Virus record (IMG/VR): IMGVR_UViG_3300032282_002191
Span: 1 to 45,512 of that record
Origin: a virus
Reading direction: 5' to 3' (one strand)
Length of the DNA stretch: 45,512 nt
Position 1 is the stretch's first letter. Every line of letters starts with the position of its first letter. Shown here one piece after another: positions 6,270 through 13,226 of this stretch. Below the pieces are notes generated by a model that was not told the origin of the DNA, did not search any database, and saw only the letters and a list, made by a program, of their open reading frames with translations. Made by a program: the position numbers and the translations under genes.

Positions 6270-7383
6270 TGTAATATTTCCCGCTCGTTTGAGGAATGAT
6301 GTTACGTCTTTCCTGTCTATTTTCTGGATCGACGAATGTAAAGTAACTATTGGTTATATCGATGAATCGCTTCTTCTCATCTAAATTAGACTTAAAGAAC
6401 CACTCATCACGCAACGAGTAAGTGTATGAAGACGTCTTACCGTTACAGAATATCTGATTAGACCATCGAGGATACAAGATCGTCTTGACCACGTCATCTT
6501 TTAGATACTTATTAAACTTACGGGAGTATCCATTCGAGTGTTGAGGCTTACACTTCTCCTCAAAGTCGTCTTCGTTTACGCTCGAGTTGATAAACTTCTT
6601 GATTACGTGCGCCTGCTTAACAGGAATCAAGGGATAGTCGGGAGTCCAGTAAAAGAACTCGTCGTACCATCCCTTGAAATAGTTACGTTGTACGTATGGA
6701 CCCACACAGTTATCAACGTTGTCGGTGAAGTATACGTAGTGTCGTCCGTCGAATCCAAGTACGGGTTTCTCCTTACCCCACACGAAGCATAGCTTCTTAC
6801 CTGACTCGATGATCTTCTTATAGTCATCGATCTTATCGCGCAGCAAGTGTTTAGCTGGATTATTAGGACTGAAGTGGAAGTTAACGTTATACTCGAACTC
6901 GCTGGACCACGATGGTAGCAAGTCGAGCATGAGTTTCTCGATATCTACGAGTCGAAACTCAAACTCGTGACCAGCTTTCCTAAGTGATGTGATATCAGGT
7001 AACACGACGTTCGAGATCTCGGCGTTGTAATGATTCTGAGTATCACTCGTAGTCTTATAGTTCCAAGTCGTGGCGATCTCATCGATCTTGAGACCAGCGT
7101 CTATCCACGCGTTAAGAACGTTATGACTATCAGAGCCGCCGCTATACCAAAGTACAACATAATCATATGCTTCACGTATCTGTCTCGCTCTTTGCTTATA
7201 CATCTCCCACAAATCACCGGGAGGTTCAATCATCCAATCGATAGAGTCGTACACTTCTCTGTTGAAGTTCCACAGAAGTTGTGATCTATTTCTTTTAGCC
7301 CACTCCACAGCTTCGTACTTGCTGTACGAGGTGTGTTCACCTGCTTGGTAGTAACCAAACTTATCGGGACTAAATGTAATCAT
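6262..7383 (-). CDS. PP-loop ATP pyrophosphatase-like protein
   Basis: The 373-residue protein carries the PP-loop SGGSDS (residues 81-86) after a hydrophobic strand YVVLWY. This is the ATP-binding site of the adenine nucleotide alpha-hydrolase superfamily (QueC, TilS, PAPS reductase, asparagine synthetase). Such enzymes adenylate a carboxyl, amide or sulfur substrate. I cannot assign it to one of those families; the C-terminal half, rich in Trp/Tyr/Asn, looks phage-specific. The ATG at 7383 has GGAG 5-6 bases upstream. It starts 12 bases after the tRNA-Ile and is followed by DUF2061 and radical SAM genes. Confidence 0.7.
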   Translation of the reverse strand: MITFSPDKFGYYQAGEHTSYSKYEAVEWAKRNRSQLLWNFNREVYDSIDWMIEPPGDLWEMYKQRARQIREAYDYVVLWYSGGSDSHNVLNAWIDAGLKIDEIATTWNYKTTSDTQNHYNAEISNVVLPDITSLRKAGHEFEFRLVDIEKLMLDLLPSWSSEFEYNVNFHFSPNNPAKHLLRDKIDDYKKIIESGKKLCFVWGKEKPVLGFDGRHYVYFTDNVDNCVGPYVQRNYFKGWYDEFFYWTPDYPLIPVKQAHVIKKFINSSVNEDDFEEKCKPQHSNGYSRKFNKYLKDDVVKTILYPRWSNQIFCNGKTSSYTYSLRDEWFFKSNLDEKKRFIDITNSYFTFVDPENRQERRNIIPQTSGKYYIE

Positions 7384-7395
7384 CAACACTCCGAT

Positions 7396-7471
7396 TGGTT
7401 GTCGTGCCGGGATTTGAACCCAGATCGGACGCTTATAAGGCGCCTGCTCTCACCGTTTGAGCTACACGACG
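7396..7471 (-). tRNA. tRNA-Ile(UAU)
   Basis: Folds as a 76-base cloverleaf with encoded CCA. The anticodon stem GGCGC/GCGTC encloses CTTATAA, giving anticodon UAU (codon AUA). T arm CTGGG-TTCAAAT-CCCGG. The acceptor stem has six pairs plus a C1:A72 mismatch. AUA decoding would help AT-rich phage genes in a host that rarely uses AUA; that benefit is inference. Confidence 0.9.
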
Positions 7472-7476
7472 TTAAA

Positions 7477-7553
7477 TGGCGATCTCTGATGGACTCGAAC
7501 CATCGACCCACAGCTTAGAAGGCTGTTGCTCTATCCTGCTGAGCTAAGAGACC
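7477..7553 (-). tRNA. tRNA-Arg(UCU)
   Basis: A 77-base cloverleaf with encoded CCA and discriminator G. Acceptor GGTCTCT pairs with AGAGATC (one G:U); anticodon loop CTTCTAA gives UCU, reading AGA and possibly AGG; T arm GATGG-TTCGAGT-CCATC. It lies 5 bases before the tRNA-Ile in the same transcript as the tmRNA. Confidence 0.93.
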
Positions 7554-7613
7554 AATTCACTTTAGTAGTAAGTGAGCCCGTTCTGTTTCTAGGTGGAGCT
7601 CATACCCAAGAGA

Positions 7614-7655
7614 TTATGCCGCTAGGCGATTCTCAATAGGTGCATTATCGTTTGC
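7614..7655 (-). other. tmRNA tag reading frame ANDNAPIENRLAA
   Basis: The resume codon GCA (7653-7655) opens a 13-codon frame ending in TAA (7614-7616). The start ANDN and the end LAA match proteolysis tags of bacterial tmRNAs; the C-terminal LAA is the ClpXP-type degron. Confidence 0.92.
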
Positions 7656-7718
7656 ATCTAAACGTTGCTTTTGGTCTCCTCGCACCTTTACTACGCACGT
7701 CGATCCTATTTCGCCCCC

Positions 7719-7785
7719 ATCAAAGATACACTGGTCGGTGCGCCCAAGTTATCCCTTTTATCGCGTTAGGGAACCAATGTATCTA
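7719..7785 (-). other. tmRNA intervening segment, removed on maturation
   Basis: 67 bases between the acceptor-piece CCA and the coding-piece 5' end. Its ends pair: GATACATTGGT near one end with ACCAGTGTATC near the other (11 bp, one G:U), which would bring the two cleavage sites together for RNase P and 3' processing. Confidence 0.75.
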
Positions 7786-7856
7786 TGGTGGAGGCGGCGG
7801 GTACTGCCCCCGCGTCCGAAACGTTTATTCCATACGCCTCAACGACCTCAGCAAAC

Positions 7857-8216
7857 CTATTTATCGGACCATCCACGGAACGCTTCTTCGTTCAGGTAAC
7901 CATTCTTCTTTAGTGACCTGATCACCGCGAGCGCGATACCGTAGTTGTTGCGATTATTCTCCTTAGCCCACTCGACTGACTCAATCATATCTTTTACGTG
8001 TGGCTCAAACATTGTCATCGATGTGTCTGTGTGTCGCATGAGATCACCGTCACCGACACGACGCAGGTAATCCATGCCACCATCGACCGCGATAGCGCCA
8101 CACACGCACTGACGATAGTCATGTGTGTTAGCGGACCACGGCTCGTCGCCACAGTCGTGACAGATCACCGAGTTCTGAATGATCTTACGACGAAGTGAAT
8201 TCTCTTTCTCTGTCAT
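7857..8216 (-). CDS. zinc-binding-like protein, unknown function
   Basis: A 119-residue protein with CHDCGDEPWS followed by QCVCGAIAVDGG, a CxxC...CxC arrangement that could hold a zinc ion, then a helical C-terminal half ending EEAFRGWSDK. I do not know a function. The start ATG overlaps the stop of the SWIM-type gene (ATGA), so the two are likely translated together. Its stop codon lies within a TATAAATA-like box just before the tmRNA. Confidence 0.65.
   Translation of the reverse strand: MTEKENSLRRKIIQNSVICHDCGDEPWSANTHDYRQCVCGAIAVDGGMDYLRRVGDGDLMRHTDTSMTMFEPHVKDMIESVEWAKENNRNNYGIALAVIRSLKKNGYLNEEAFRGWSDK
7858..7865 (-). promoter_or_regulatory. possible late promoter for the tmRNA-tRNA unit
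   Basis: Minus strand GATAAATA, one base from the T4 late consensus, overlapping the stop of the 7857-8216 gene and just upstream of the tmRNA acceptor piece. Weak on its own. Confidence 0.3.
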
Positions 8217-8575
8217 GCTGCCCTCGCGATTCTAATGTGTTTACAGTCACCGCGATAACCGAAGCCTACACATGTACAGCTCGAGTTACCACTATTGAGT
8301 GTGACGAGATAGTTCTGACCGGGCTTAGAACCGGCTACACTCACCACTTTTACTTTTGACTCAGCCGGCTTCTTACGACCAGCACCTACGACTCGATCTT
8401 TCTCGATTACACGAAACGGGAACTGAGGATCACCGGTCGCTAGACAGAAATGATCGTCATTAACCCAGCGTGGATTAGGTACGACTTCGCCGGTGTAGTA
8501 GTTAAACTCCTGCATAGGAAACGCGTACGCTTGACGACGATTCCACAATACGTTCTTGACTTTTACCGTGATCAT
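8213..8575 (-). CDS. SWIM-type zinc finger protein
   Basis: The 120-residue protein ends in SCTCVGFGYRGDCKHIRIA, matching the SWIM finger CxCx(n)CxH (Cys-Thr-Cys ... Cys-Lys-His). SWIM fingers bind DNA or protein partners. The N-terminal 80 residues are not recognised. It is the fourth gene of a chain coupled by ATGA/TGATG/TAATG overlaps that starts with the DUF932 gene at 10.8 kb, which suggests a shared early role. Confidence 0.72.
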   Translation of the reverse strand: MITVKVKNVLWNRRQAYAFPMQEFNYYTGEVVPNPRWVNDDHFCLATGDPQFPFRVIEKDRVVGAGRKKPAESKVKVVSVAGSKPGQNYLVTLNSGNSSCTCVGFGYRGDCKHIRIARAA

Positions 8576-9693
8576 GTCACAACCTTTAGTAAGATAGTGT
8601 TCTCGTTGATACGTTCTTGAAGAGGCTTCTGAGTCTTAAGTTCTTCAATTTGTTTACGTATTACTATTTTACCACCATTCAGGATATTGTACACCACTTT
8701 TTCTGCCGCTCGGCCACAACCTCTCGACATAGACGTCTTCTCGTCGTAGCCGATGATCGACGACCTCTTAACCTGCAGGCCACCACGATCGATAGCTCGG
8801 AACACCGTGAGTACCTTATACTTGGTGTTGAAGGTCCACAGCTCTTGAGCACCGATGATCTTCTCAGGATTGATAGAGGCGATCTTAAAGGTATTATCTT
8901 CTTTCTGATACTTGAGGTGCTTGAGGATCTTCTCCTTAGACTGCGCTCGAGGCTTACGAGGAGCACGAGTCTTCTTAGCAACGTTGCCGTACTTAGCAGC
9001 ATCCTCGATCAGAGTGTTGAAGAACTTGATACGCTCAGCGAGTTGCTTCTTAGTCATGTGACTATAAGCTTCTTTGAGTTGCTCGTCGCCACCCTCGTAA
9101 GCTTCGATCAACTCGTCGAGCCAAGGACTATACTTCTGAATGATCATAGGTGCGTACACCGCAGGAATCTCACGAGTCTTTAGATACTCATAGAGACTGA
9201 AGACCTGCTCCTTGTCGATCATCTCCTCGATCTCACCGATGATGTCGTGACCCTTCTCACGGATACGATCTTGGATAGATGGCTTAAACGCTACGACTTT
9301 ATCTTCAGTATCTTCGACTCTAGCTTTAGCGAGTGTAGTCTGCAGTCGCTCGTCGATGAACGCTTTAGGATCACCGGGAAGAGTGTAACCCCTGTTGAGC
9401 ATACGACATACCCAAGCAACCGTCGATGGAACCCACGTATCAGGCACTCGACGAAACGTCTTGAGCTCATTGAGCATCTTATTTGCTTTGAGATAGTCAG
9501 CGATGTACTCACGAGCGTCTGACGTAGTACACATGTAGTTGTACCAGTTCAACGAGCTGGCGTACTCTGCTTGTGTCAGCGGCTTGTTGTACGTAGGTTC
9601 TTCACCGAGGTACTTCAAGTTAACGAGGTAAGCCTCGTTGCGAGTAACACGAGGTTTACCCTTACGCTTGACACTAAGCAGAGATTTAGCCAT
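8572..9693 (-). CDS. large conserved phage protein of unknown function
   Basis: 373 residues, basic, starting MAKSLLSVKRKGKPRVTRN. A helical N-terminal half is followed by a Lys/Arg-rich linker (KKTRAPRKPRAQSK, about residues 243-256) and a C-terminal domain with YKVLTVFRAIDRGGL that may be beta-rich. I recognise no catalytic motif. The basic linker suggests nucleic acid contact. The ATG overlaps the upstream stop (TAATG) and its own stop overlaps the SWIM gene start, so it belongs to the DUF932-led unit. Confidence 0.65.
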   Translation of the reverse strand: MAKSLLSVKRKGKPRVTRNEAYLVNLKYLGEEPTYNKPLTQAEYASSLNWYNYMCTTSDAREYIADYLKANKMLNELKTFRRVPDTWVPSTVAWVCRMLNRGYTLPGDPKAFIDERLQTTLAKARVEDTEDKVVAFKPSIQDRIREKGHDIIGEIEEMIDKEQVFSLYEYLKTREIPAVYAPMIIQKYSPWLDELIEAYEGGDEQLKEAYSHMTKKQLAERIKFFNTLIEDAAKYGNVAKKTRAPRKPRAQSKEKILKHLKYQKEDNTFKIASINPEKIIGAQELWTFNTKYKVLTVFRAIDRGGLQVKRSSIIGYDEKTSMSRGCGRAAEKVVYNILNGGKIVIRKQIEELKTQKPLQERINENTILLKVVT

Positions 9694-9872
9694 TATTGTT
9701 TTCCTTTTGTAAGTTCTTCGTTAATCACACGCATGACGATCCAAACGCTATCCTGACCGTACTTATCTGAGTACGGAAGCATGCAATTAAAGGCGGCCTG
9801 GTGTGTATCAAACACACCGGGACAGAAGACGTGGCCACCTTTGGACTCAACGATCACGACCCACACTTGCAT
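9693..9872 (-). CDS. small protein of unknown function, 59 residues
   Basis: Starts MQVWVVIVESKGGHVF at 9872, where the ATG overlaps the DUF932 stop (TGATG); the longer frame upstream lies inside the DUF932 gene and is unlikely to be used. The protein looks like a compact alpha/beta fold, with a beta hairpin and a helix around TDTHQAAFNCML-like residues. No family assigned. Its stop overlaps the next start (TAATG). Confidence 0.6.
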   Translation of the reverse strand: MQVWVVIVESKGGHVFCPGVFDTHQAAFNCMLPYSDKYGQDSVWIVMRVINEELTKGKQ

Positions 9873-10798
9873 CACGCTGCCTCCGCCATCTCGACTGCAA
9901 GCTCGAGAGCTTTTGTCTTGAGATTCTTGTTGTAGCCGTACCAAGCCGACTGCATACGTGTGTCAGTCGTACGACCAAGCTCGTGGTCGGTGAGGTAGGT
10001 GATAGCGTTGAAGGGCTGCCACCAAGAACCTTCGGCGTATTTAGCACCGGGTTGAGTGTGCAGGATCTCGAGAGCACGATCAGCTTTACGAGACACATCC
10101 TTCTTACCACCGGCAGGGAAGATGCGGTTGAAGTACTCGACGATGTCTTCGTTTTTAGCTTTCTTAGAGCCAAGGAACGATGCCATCTCCTTGTACCGGA
10201 TCAGCTTATCTTTGGCGATGCCGAGCATCTCCTTGGTGACGTCAGCATCGAACTCTTTACGATGACTGATCTTGACTGAGTTCTCAACTTTCTGATTGAG
10301 TGACAGAGTCAACGTATTGTTACACACCACTCGGATAGGAGTGAAGCGTACGTCAGTGCTGAAGCCGTAGCGATGGAAGTTGGAGAAGAGGAGGTAGGAG
10401 TCGACTTGGTCACCCTTGAACAGCTCGAAGGATTCTTTGACTTTAGCCAAAGCCCAAACGATCTGACCGTCACGAAGTGAGCCGGCAGTATGCATCTCCA
10501 TGTCACCAGCAGCAACGAACTCGTTGAAGAACTCGAAAGCTTCGTGATTCTGAATAGCATTCCAATCGTCACCGACGACGTCGAGGACGGAGTTGTCAGT
10601 CGAACGAACGAGTACACCTCGACCGATATCAACCTGCTTACCAGCCACCGTAGCGTATGCTGGGATCTTTTCGACCGTCCAGTTGAGACCAGCAGCCTCA
10701 AGCATTTGATCCGGAGTGAGATCTCCCGGAACCTTTACACCAAGCCCATGCCACGGAACTTCACCAGCATAAGCCATCGTTTCAACATTGTGTGCCAT
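9872..10798 (-). CDS. DUF932 (phage/plasmid-like) protein
   Basis: The 308 residues match the DUF932 pattern: a start with AYAGEVPWHGLGVKV, a central GDDWNAIQNHEAFEFFNEFV and later CNNTLTLSLNQ and WWQPFNAITYLTDHELGR. DUF932 proteins are common on phages and plasmids; their biochemical role is not established, and some are expressed early. It is first in a five-gene coupled unit (10.8 to 7.86 kb) behind a strong early-type promoter. GGAAAGG lies upstream of the ATG, as in the other early genes. Confidence 0.88.
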   Translation of the reverse strand: MAHNVETMAYAGEVPWHGLGVKVPGDLTPDQMLEAAGLNWTVEKIPAYATVAGKQVDIGRGVLVRSTDNSVLDVVGDDWNAIQNHEAFEFFNEFVAAGDMEMHTAGSLRDGQIVWALAKVKESFELFKGDQVDSYLLFSNFHRYGFSTDVRFTPIRVVCNNTLTLSLNQKVENSVKISHRKEFDADVTKEMLGIAKDKLIRYKEMASFLGSKKAKNEDIVEYFNRIFPAGGKKDVSRKADRALEILHTQPGAKYAEGSWWQPFNAITYLTDHELGRTTDTRMQSAWYGYNKNLKTKALELAVEMAEAA

Positions 10799-10831
10799 GA
10801 TGTTACCCTTTCCTTTCCAATTGATATAGTA

Positions 10832-10860
10832 ATTCTATCAACTTTTGATAAGGTTGTACA
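10832..10860 (-). promoter_or_regulatory. early-type promoter for the DUF932 unit
   Basis: Minus strand TGTACA (10855-10860), 17 bases, TAGAAT (10832-10837). TAACGG directly precedes TGTACA, exactly as at the 583-611 promoter. The ATG is 34 bases downstream. Confidence 0.7.
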
Positions 10861-10871
10861 CCGTTATTTTG

Positions 10872-10910
10872 AAAAAAGTATGTTACGAGTGTAACTGTTT
10901 ATGTTACACT
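10872..10910 (-). terminator. terminator after the PD-(D/E)XK nuclease gene
   Basis: AGTGTAAC (minus strand of 10903-10910) pairs with GTTACACT (10888-10895), an 8-bp stem, or alternatively GTTAC-ACTC-GTAAC forms; a run of six T follows at 10872-10877. It lies at the nuclease stop and just before the DUF932 promoter. Confidence 0.55.
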
Positions 10911-11603
10911 TCCGTCGTATACCTCTAGGACCCGCTGGATGTAATTCTCGCGGCTTTTAACGAAGACTTGAGGCTCAGGCTGGCCGTCGACTGCTATGAT
11001 GATAACGATCTGCGGGATCTTGAGAGCTGTCAACTCCTCAGCCATCATTGAGTAGCAGGTGGCTTGAGTAAAGTAGTCAATGATCCACTCCTCCTTCTTC
11101 TCCTTCAAGCTCGTCTTAAAGTCGACGATCGAGACTACACCATCAAACTCAGCGATGCAGTCCGTACGCCCAGCTGTGTATAACTTATTAGAATAGAGAG
11201 GAGCCTCGATGGCGAACACCTTACCGACGTGAGCGTCAAGCACAGGCTTGATACACTTGAACGTCATGATGTTAGCGGGCATGACACCATCGGGGTAATG
11301 CTCCTTGTTGAGCATGTATTCTTCGCAGATGGTGTGAATAGCCGTACCGCGATTGCCGGCTTGGATCTTGATCTTCTCAGCCTGATCTTTACCGACTCGC
11401 TCGATCCACTTATTGAGATGAGTATGATCTTTCTTTAGGCCGATGATTGTAGTCACTGACGGGTAAGCGATACCATCCGGTGCGAAGTAGTAGCGCTTAC
11501 CGTCAATGATTCGTGCTTCGAAGTCTTTAAGATCTACGAAATCATGCTCAAATGTTTTACCACGTTCAAACTTAGGCGACGATCTTAAGGCGGCTCTTAG
11601 CAA
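10899..11603 (-). CDS. PD-(D/E)XK family exonuclease (Cas4/RecB-like)
   Basis: The 234 residues have the exonuclease layout: YPSVTTIIG near residue 50, GTAIHTICEEYML (about 84-96), then GRTDCIAEFDGVVSIVDFKTSLKEKKEEWIIDYFTQATCYSMM, containing the D...DFK active site and the QxxxY-type motif. Such nucleases process DNA ends in recombination or degrade host DNA. No ATG fits; a TTG at 11603 with AAGGA about 9 bases upstream is the likely start, overlapping the phoH end by 32 bases. The position beside PhoH and RNase H supports DNA metabolism. Confidence 0.82.
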   Translation of the reverse strand: MLRAALRSSPKFERGKTFEHDFVDLKDFEARIIDGKRYYFAPDGIAYPSVTTIIGLKKDHTHLNKWIERVGKDQAEKIKIQAGNRGTAIHTICEEYMLNKEHYPDGVMPANIMTFKCIKPVLDAHVGKVFAIEAPLYSNKLYTAGRTDCIAEFDGVVSIVDFKTSLKEKKEEWIIDYFTQATCYSMMAEELTALKIPQIVIIIAVDGQPEPQVFVKSRENYIQRVLEVYDGSVT

Positions 11604-12324
11604 TAATATATTCCTTCACCATCGCGGAACGAACGATATCGTTCTCGTCGAAATCAATATAATCAAAAGACTTCATCCTGTCAAGGATTCTCATAAAGTC
11701 CGTCAATCCATTCTTCTCATGTTCTCTAGTGAAGTCTGACTGGCGGAAGTCACCACAGAATATGATCTTACAATTCTTACCTACACGAGTGATGACTGAG
11801 TCAAGCTCATGTAGAGTCATGTTTGCTATCTCATCAACCACAATAACGCAATCATTGAGAGTAATACCACGTATGAAAGAAGTACTGATGAAATCGACAA
11901 GATTCTTGTTTTTAAGATACTCATAGGCATCTCCTCTGTCAAATAGTTCATGAAAGATCGCTTGGTAGGGTGCTTCATAGACTTTTGATTTTTCTCTGTT
12001 GTTTCCGGGAAGGAATCCCATGTCACGCGTTGGGACAACTGATCGAACAATAACGAGCTTTCTATATCGAGATGAGTCGCTAAGGACTGTTTGAAGAGCG
12101 AGATACGTTGCGATGAACGATTTTCCTGTGCCTGCGATTCCGTGGAGGAGTAAGTTTTTGCCCGATTCATATGCTTCAAACGTTAGGCGTTGGTTGTTTG
12201 TTAGAGGTTCGATATTCTTTAACTTGAAGTTTAACTTTAATGAAGGTTCTTCATATTGTTTACCCTGCTGCTGGAGAATACGCTTTTGTTTTCTTGTTAA
12301 CCTAACGACTTTCTGTTGAGTCAT
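11572..12324 (-). CDS. phoH: PhoH-like P-loop ATPase
   Basis: A 250-residue PhoH-family protein. Walker A is GIAGTGKSF (62-70), Walker B CVIVVDEIANM, and the sensor-like FCGDFRQSD follows, all in the usual order. The basic N-terminus (RLTRKQKRILQQQ) resembles PhoH homologues of marine T4-like phages. PhoH proteins are often linked to RNA metabolism or phosphate stress, but their role in phages is not settled. The gene overlaps the downstream nuclease gene by 32 bases. Confidence 0.9.
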   Translation of the reverse strand: MTQQKVVRLTRKQKRILQQQGKQYEEPSLKLNFKLKNIEPLTNNQRLTFEAYESGKNLLLHGIAGTGKSFIATYLALQTVLSDSSRYRKLVIVRSVVPTRDMGFLPGNNREKSKVYEAPYQAIFHELFDRGDAYEYLKNKNLVDFISTSFIRGITLNDCVIVVDEIANMTLHELDSVITRVGKNCKIIFCGDFRQSDFTREHEKNGLTDFMRILDRMKSFDYIDFDENDIVRSAMVKEYIIAKSRLKIVA

Positions 12325-12335
12325 ATTATCTCTTT

Positions 12336-12578
12336 TTAATGAGTGTTAATCGTGCTCCTGGTGATGCCTTTTGAGTTTCCTTTCTTGATATGCTTGAGCA
12401 GATCGCGGAAACCGGCGTCAGGCTTACCCATACCTCTACCAGAGTGAATAAGCGGCGCACCATTAACGAGTTGAGTGATGTGTGGATTGTCACGTAAGAA
12501 ATCATCTAGAGCAGAGATAGTCATGAACTCCTCGTACTCCTCACCAGTATCATTATTCTTAAACTTGTAGGTTGGCAT
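12336..12578 (-). CDS. FmdB-like small conserved phage protein
   Basis: 80 residues, starting MPTYKFKNNDTGEEYEEFM and ending GKPDAGFRDLLKHIKKG...TINTH. The N-terminus resembles FmdB-type regulators (MPxYxFxC...) but without the zinc cysteines. It recurs next to phoH/rnh-like genes in marine T4-like phages as I recall them. The ATG at 12578 overlaps the previous stop (TAATG); a longer frame upstream is not needed. Function unknown. Confidence 0.68.
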   Translation of the reverse strand: MPTYKFKNNDTGEEYEEFMTISALDDFLRDNPHITQLVNGAPLIHSGRGMGKPDAGFRDLLKHIKKGNSKGITRSTINTH

Positions 12579-12811
12579 TACTTCTTTTTCCAATCTATTG
12601 TTGAGACTGACTCATCGAGCCAGATCTCGTCTTCGACGTCTAATGGATCCAGACCATCATCATCGAGATTCGTTAGGTCTTCTACACTCCTCACTCTGAG
12701 AGCGCGATCAAACCTACGTTCTTTTCTCTTATCAGACTTACCGCGAGTATCAACTTCATACTCGTCATCATATTCATACTTACGAAGTGACTTAAACTTT
12801 TGCTTGCTCAT
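12578..12811 (-). CDS. small charged phage protein of unknown function
   Basis: 77 residues from MSKQKFKSLRKYEYDDEYEVD, with a basic KSDKRKERRFDRALR stretch and an acidic second half (NLDDDGLDPLDVEDEIW). The ATG at 12811 lies inside the last codons of the upstream gene (20-base overlap); the longer frame further upstream is a shadow of that gene. Its alternating charge suggests a nucleic-acid or protein-binding adaptor, without direct evidence. Confidence 0.6.
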   Translation of the reverse strand: MSKQKFKSLRKYEYDDEYEVDTRGKSDKRKERRFDRALRVRSVEDLTNLDDDGLDPLDVEDEIWLDESVSTIDWKKK

Positions 12812-13223
12812 CGGGTACCAGTTCCGGAAATGCTTCTTTGACGATTGCTGACGTGAGTCCCTTGTACGGTAACTTCTTATCCTTGATGCTGCACAGAAGT
12901 AAAGCGTCTTTTGGATCGACTGACTCGAGAAGCTCGATGAACATCGACTCACGCTTCACTTGCTTTAGAGTAGGATACATTCCCTCGATGAAGTAAGGAA
13001 GCTTACGTGACTCACGAACGAAGATGTGTTCTTGGTCGGTGAGATCGTTTGGCTTGTAAGGTGGTACGCCTTCCGGTAGCTGCCACTTGACGTTGGGATC
13101 AAAAGCTCCCTGTAAAACCATACGCAATACTGTGCTATCATTATATCGAAGAGCTGCGATCTTCTCTTCTTTAGTCTTGAGTTTGGATACCTTATCCAGA
13201 AACTCAGCTACACCAATAACCAT
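12792..13223 (-). CDS. conserved T4-like phage protein of unknown function
   Basis: 143 residues, mostly helical, with VAEFLDKVSKLKTKEEKIAALRYND at the N-terminus and VKWQLPEGVPPYKPND in the middle. I recall related proteins near the RNase H gene of cyanophages and similar phages (DUF6433-like), always without assigned function. It starts four bases after the rnh stop, so it is co-transcribed with RNase H. Confidence 0.65.
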   Translation of the reverse strand: MVIGVAEFLDKVSKLKTKEEKIAALRYNDSTVLRMVLQGAFDPNVKWQLPEGVPPYKPNDLTDQEHIFVRESRKLPYFIEGMYPTLKQVKRESMFIELLESVDPKDALLLCSIKDKKLPYKGLTSAIVKEAFPELVPDEQAKV

Positions 13224-13226
13224 AGA

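Larger units (their letters stand above)
7570..7846 (-). ncRNA. ssrA: circularly permuted two-piece tmRNA
   Basis: tmRNA rescues stalled ribosomes by adding a degradation tag. Read on the minus strand, the acceptor piece comes first: it contains TTTCGGACGCGGG, ends in CGCCTCC-A-CCA (7786-7796), then an intervening segment (7719-7785), then the coding piece starting GGGGGCG (7712-7718) and continuing AAATAGGATCGACG as in other tmRNAs. GGGGGCG pairs with CGCCTCC (one G:U) to make the 7-bp acceptor stem across the two pieces. This order defines the permuted form typical of alphaproteobacteria. The outer ends of both pieces are approximate. The T-loop is GGCAGTA instead of the usual TTCRANY. Confidence 0.93.

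Noticed and set aside
7554-7600. A third tRNA upstream of tRNA-Arg
   Set aside because: The tRNA-like fragments there belong to the 3' end of the tmRNA coding piece; no cloverleaf could be drawn.
7640-7921. Plus-strand ORF of 93 codons across the tmRNA
   Set aside because: It overlaps the tmRNA almost entirely and has no independent coding signal; the RNA interpretation explains the sequence.
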